Assembly: GCA_028683685.1 (NCBI GenBank)
Contig: JAQUHH010000091.1
Coordinates: 1-8,539 of the forward strand
From: Bacteroidales bacterium
GTDB taxonomy: Bacteria > Bacteroidota > Bacteroidia > Bacteroidales > WCHB1-69
Length of the DNA: 8,539 nucleotides
Direction: 5' to 3'
Numbering within the stretch: the first letter of the stretch is position 1; each line of letters begins with the position of its first letter. Below, piece after piece: positions 6,615 to 8,539 of this stretch. Made by a program: the position numbers and the translations under genes. The notes beneath the pieces are model-generated. The model searched no databases and was not told the DNA's origin. It worked only from the letters and a program-made list of their open reading frames with translations.

Positions 6615-8539
6615 ATGAAACTTTTATACAAAATTGGAGCTTTGGTTTTTATCTTATTGGTAATAAGCAACACAAGCGTGGCTCAACGAAGGAATTTTTC
6701 ACAAGAAGCAGATATCGCTTATGAAAAATTTCAATACAACACCGCTGCTGATTTGTACAAAAAAGCGTATAACAAGGTGAAAAAAAACCGTGTTGAACGA
6801 AATCGTATATTATTTCGCATCGCTGAATGTTATCGGTTATCTGGCAACTTAAGCCAAGCTTTGAAACAATATCAAAGACTTGAAAGAATTAACTATCAAA
6901 AAGACAGCCCTATTGTTTTAAATCACATAGGTGATTTATTGCGAATGAATAAAGACTACGCAGAAGCGTTAAAGTACTACAACAAATACAAAGAGCTTGA
7001 ACCAAGAGATTCTTCCTCTGTTATAACAAAGATAAAATCATGTGAACTTTCTTCACAATGGATAAACAACCCCACACGTCACGAAGTAGAAAATTTAAGA
7101 AAATTCAATAGTCGAGAAAATGATTGGTCTCCTGCTTGGGGCAATCCTTCCAAAAAGAATGTATTATTTATCACATCCACCAGAGAAGGCTCCACTGGAA
7201 AAGGATTAGATGCATGGACAGGACAATCCTTTTCTGACATTTGGGAATTTGAAAAACCCAGAAGTAGAAGTACAGAATGGCCTGGTGAATGGGTAGGTCC
7301 TAATTTAATAGACGAAACTTCCGTAGTGTTAACTCCTGGAAACGAAGGAGAAGCCGTTGCAAACAATAGAGGAACGACAATTTATTATACTTTTTGTGCC
7401 AATGAAAAAAAGGCAATAGTTGGCTGTAAAATATACGTTGCTCAAAAAAGAGGTAAAAATTGGAAAAATCCTGAATTACTTGTTCTTGGACCCGATTCAT
7501 TCGATTATGTTCATCCAGCGATTAGCGAGGATGAAATGACCATGTATTTTTCAACAAATCGTCCTGGAGGACAAGGTGGTTTTGATATATGGGTAGCAAA
7601 ACGTTCACGTAAAAACCGTCCATTTGATGACATAACCAACTTAGGTCCCATTATCAACACTGCTAGTCATGAAATGTTCCCAACAATAAGAGATGAGAAA
7701 ACCCTCTATTTTTCGTCAAAAGGACACCCTGGGCTAGGTGGATTTGATATGTTCTCATCAAAAATGGATGATAAAGGACAATTTTCAAAACCAGAAAACT
7801 TACAATTCCCCTTGAATTCAGAAGGCGATGATATGGGTATCATTTTTGACGACTCTCCATTGCTCGACCCCATTTCTAATGCTCCATATATGGAAAAAGG
7901 ATACTTTTCATCCAATCGTAAAGGAGGTCGTGGCGGTGATGATATTTATTTCTTTAAACTCCGTCCACTTATCTTTACATTATCTGGTATTGTTCGCGAC
8001 AGTGTAACCATGCAAGTTATTACAGAAGCAGAAGTAGCCGTAACAGGATCAGATGGAAAATCGTTCACTACAAAAACAGATAATAAGGGATACTACTTCT
8101 TTAGTAAAGATTTAATTCAACATAATGTAACATATGATCTTTCTATTAAGAAAAGTGGTTATTACGAAGATACAAATACCAAAGGTCGCGAAACAACAGT
8201 TGGTTTACTCGAAAACAAAGATTTGAAACGAGACTTCCGTCTGGTTCCGATTCCAAAAGACCCCATTGTACTCCCCGATATTTTATATGATTTAGGAAGA
8301 TGGGAATTAAAACCACAATACGAAGACTCTCTTGCAGGATTGTTTAAAATCATGACTGAAAATCCAACATTTGTGATAGAATTACGCTCCCATACGGATG
8401 TTCGTCCAATACCAATGACCAATGATACATTATCACAACGTCGTGCTGAATCATGTGTTAATTACCTCGTAGATAAAGGAATTAATCCTGCTCGTTTGGT
8501 AGCTAAAGGATACGGCGAAAAAGTTCCAAGAACATTACA
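6615..8539 (+). CDS. PorE-like OmpA-family protein: TPR, beta-propeller, CRD and OmpA_C domains (3' truncated)
   Basis: The open frame runs off the right edge; 641 full codons are visible. The layout matches PorE (PG1058) of Porphyromonas gingivalis, a type IX secretion component thought to anchor the machine to peptidoglycan. Residues 1-23 are a signal peptide (MKLLYKIGALVF...SNTSVA) followed by QRRNF, with no lipobox Cys. About 28-131 are TPR helices (IAECYRLSGNLSQALKQY, IGDLLRMNKDYAEALKYY). About 170-448 carry five PD40-like propeller blades, three ending in YFS-rich GGFDI/GGDDI motifs. About 452-545 form a carboxypeptidase-regulatory-like domain (LSGIVRDS, TDNKGYYFF). From about 553 comes OmpA_C, with SHTD and NDTLSQRRA holding the expected diaminopimelate-binding pair D595 and R610. 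The C-terminal end of this domain lies outside the window. I chose ATG 6615 over the in-frame ATG 6594 because of the promoter position and the MK-type signal peptide. Many Bacteroidota carry several paralogues with this layout, so PorE itself is not proven. Confidence 0.88.
   Translation, partial: MKLLYKIGALVFILLVISNTSVAQRRNFSQEADIAYEKFQYNTAADLYKKAYNKVKKNRVERNRILFRIAECYRLSGNLSQALKQYQRLERINYQKDSPIVLNHIGDLLRMNKDYAEALKYYNKYKELEPRDSSSVITKIKSCELSSQWINNPTRHEVENLRKFNSRENDWSPAWGNPSKKNVLFITSTREGSTGKGLDAWTGQSFSDIWEFEKPRSRSTEWPGEWVGPNLIDETSVVLTPGNEGEAVANNRGTTIYYTFCANEKKAIVGCKIYVAQKRGKNWKNPELLVLGPDSFDYVHPAISEDEMTMYFSTNRPGGQGGFDIWVAKRSRKNRPFDDITNLGPIINTASHEMFPTIRDEKTLYFSSKGHPGLGGFDMFSSKMDDKGQFSKPENLQFPLNSEGDDMGIIFDDSPLLDPISNAPYMEKGYFSSNRKGGRGGDDIYFFKLRPLIFTLSGIVRDSVTMQVITEAEVAVTGSDGKSFTTKTDNKGYYFFSKDLIQHNVTYDLSIKKSGYYEDTNTKGRETTVGLLENKDLKRDFRLVPIPKDPIVLPDILYDLGRWELKPQYEDSLAGLFKIMTENPTFVIELRSHTDVRPIPMTNDTLSQRRAESCVNYLVDKGINPARLVAKGYGEKVPRTL
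7545..7949 (+). repeat. Coding repeats: three beta-propeller blade motifs
   Basis: Within the PorE-like gene the blade-ending motif occurs three times: YFSTNRPGGQGGFDI (residues 311-325), YFSSKGHPGLGGFDM (365-379) and YFSSNRKGGRGGDDI (430-444). The first two also share near-identical DNA: GGTGGTTTTGATAT at 7575-7588 and GGTGGATTTGATAT at 7737-7750. Two more diverged blades lie before them (SPAWGNPSKKNVLFITS near 172-188 and EAVANNRGTTIYYTF near 246-260). This gives five blades, the number reported for PorE. Confidence 0.75.

Noticed and set aside
7079..8422. Several minus-strand open frames opposite the PorE-like gene
   Set aside because: The plus strand carries a continuous frame with clear propeller and OmpA motifs; the minus-strand frames lack recognisable domains or promoters.
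1..8539. A new multi-gene system, mobile element or CRISPR array
   Set aside because: All genes belong to known envelope families, and I saw no transposase, integrase, spaced repeats or abrupt composition change.

Overview
This window looks like chromosomal DNA from a member of the Bacteroidota. The signs are a low-GC, A-rich sequence, a DUF5686-type outer-membrane protein with a carboxypeptidase-regulatory-like N-terminus, a SecD-SecF fusion of about 1,000 residues, an OmpA protein with the TPR / beta-propeller / CRD architecture of PorE, promoters of the TTG-N19/20-TAnnTTTG type, and no clear Shine-Dalgarno sequences. I cannot assign a genus from the sequence alone.

Layout, all on the + strand. 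(1) 2-2425 is the 3' part of a DUF5686 / CarboxypepD_reg-like gene, cut off by the left edge within or just after its signal peptide. (2) 2485-3213 is lptB, the ATPase of the lipopolysaccharide export machine, with a Bacteroidota-type -7 box only 8 nt before its ATG. (3) 3347-6424 is secDF, the fused proton-driven accessory motor of the Sec translocon, with its own well-formed promoter in the 133-nt gap before it. (4) 6442-6489 is a perfect 20-bp inverted repeat that probably ends the secDF transcript. (5) 6615-8539 is a PorE-like multidomain OmpA-family gene, cut off by the right edge inside the peptidoglycan-binding domain. It has its own promoter, whose spacer contains an A11 tract.

All four genes serve the cell envelope. 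SecDF helps pull proteins across the inner membrane. LptB powers lipopolysaccharide transport to the outer membrane. The DUF5686 protein is probably an outer-membrane beta-barrel. The PorE-like protein has the layout of the peptidoglycan-anchored component of the type IX secretion system, which takes over cargo that Sec has exported. Each of the three downstream genes has a candidate promoter, so this looks like a run of separately transcribed genes rather than one tight operon.

I saw no mobile element, tRNA, rRNA, CRISPR array or defence system, and no intergenic stretch longer than 190 bases. I did not find a new multi-gene system. The points most worth a second look are the A11 tract in the promoter of the PorE-like gene, the absence of a lipobox in that protein, the acidic insert in SecDF and the very short leader of lptB.
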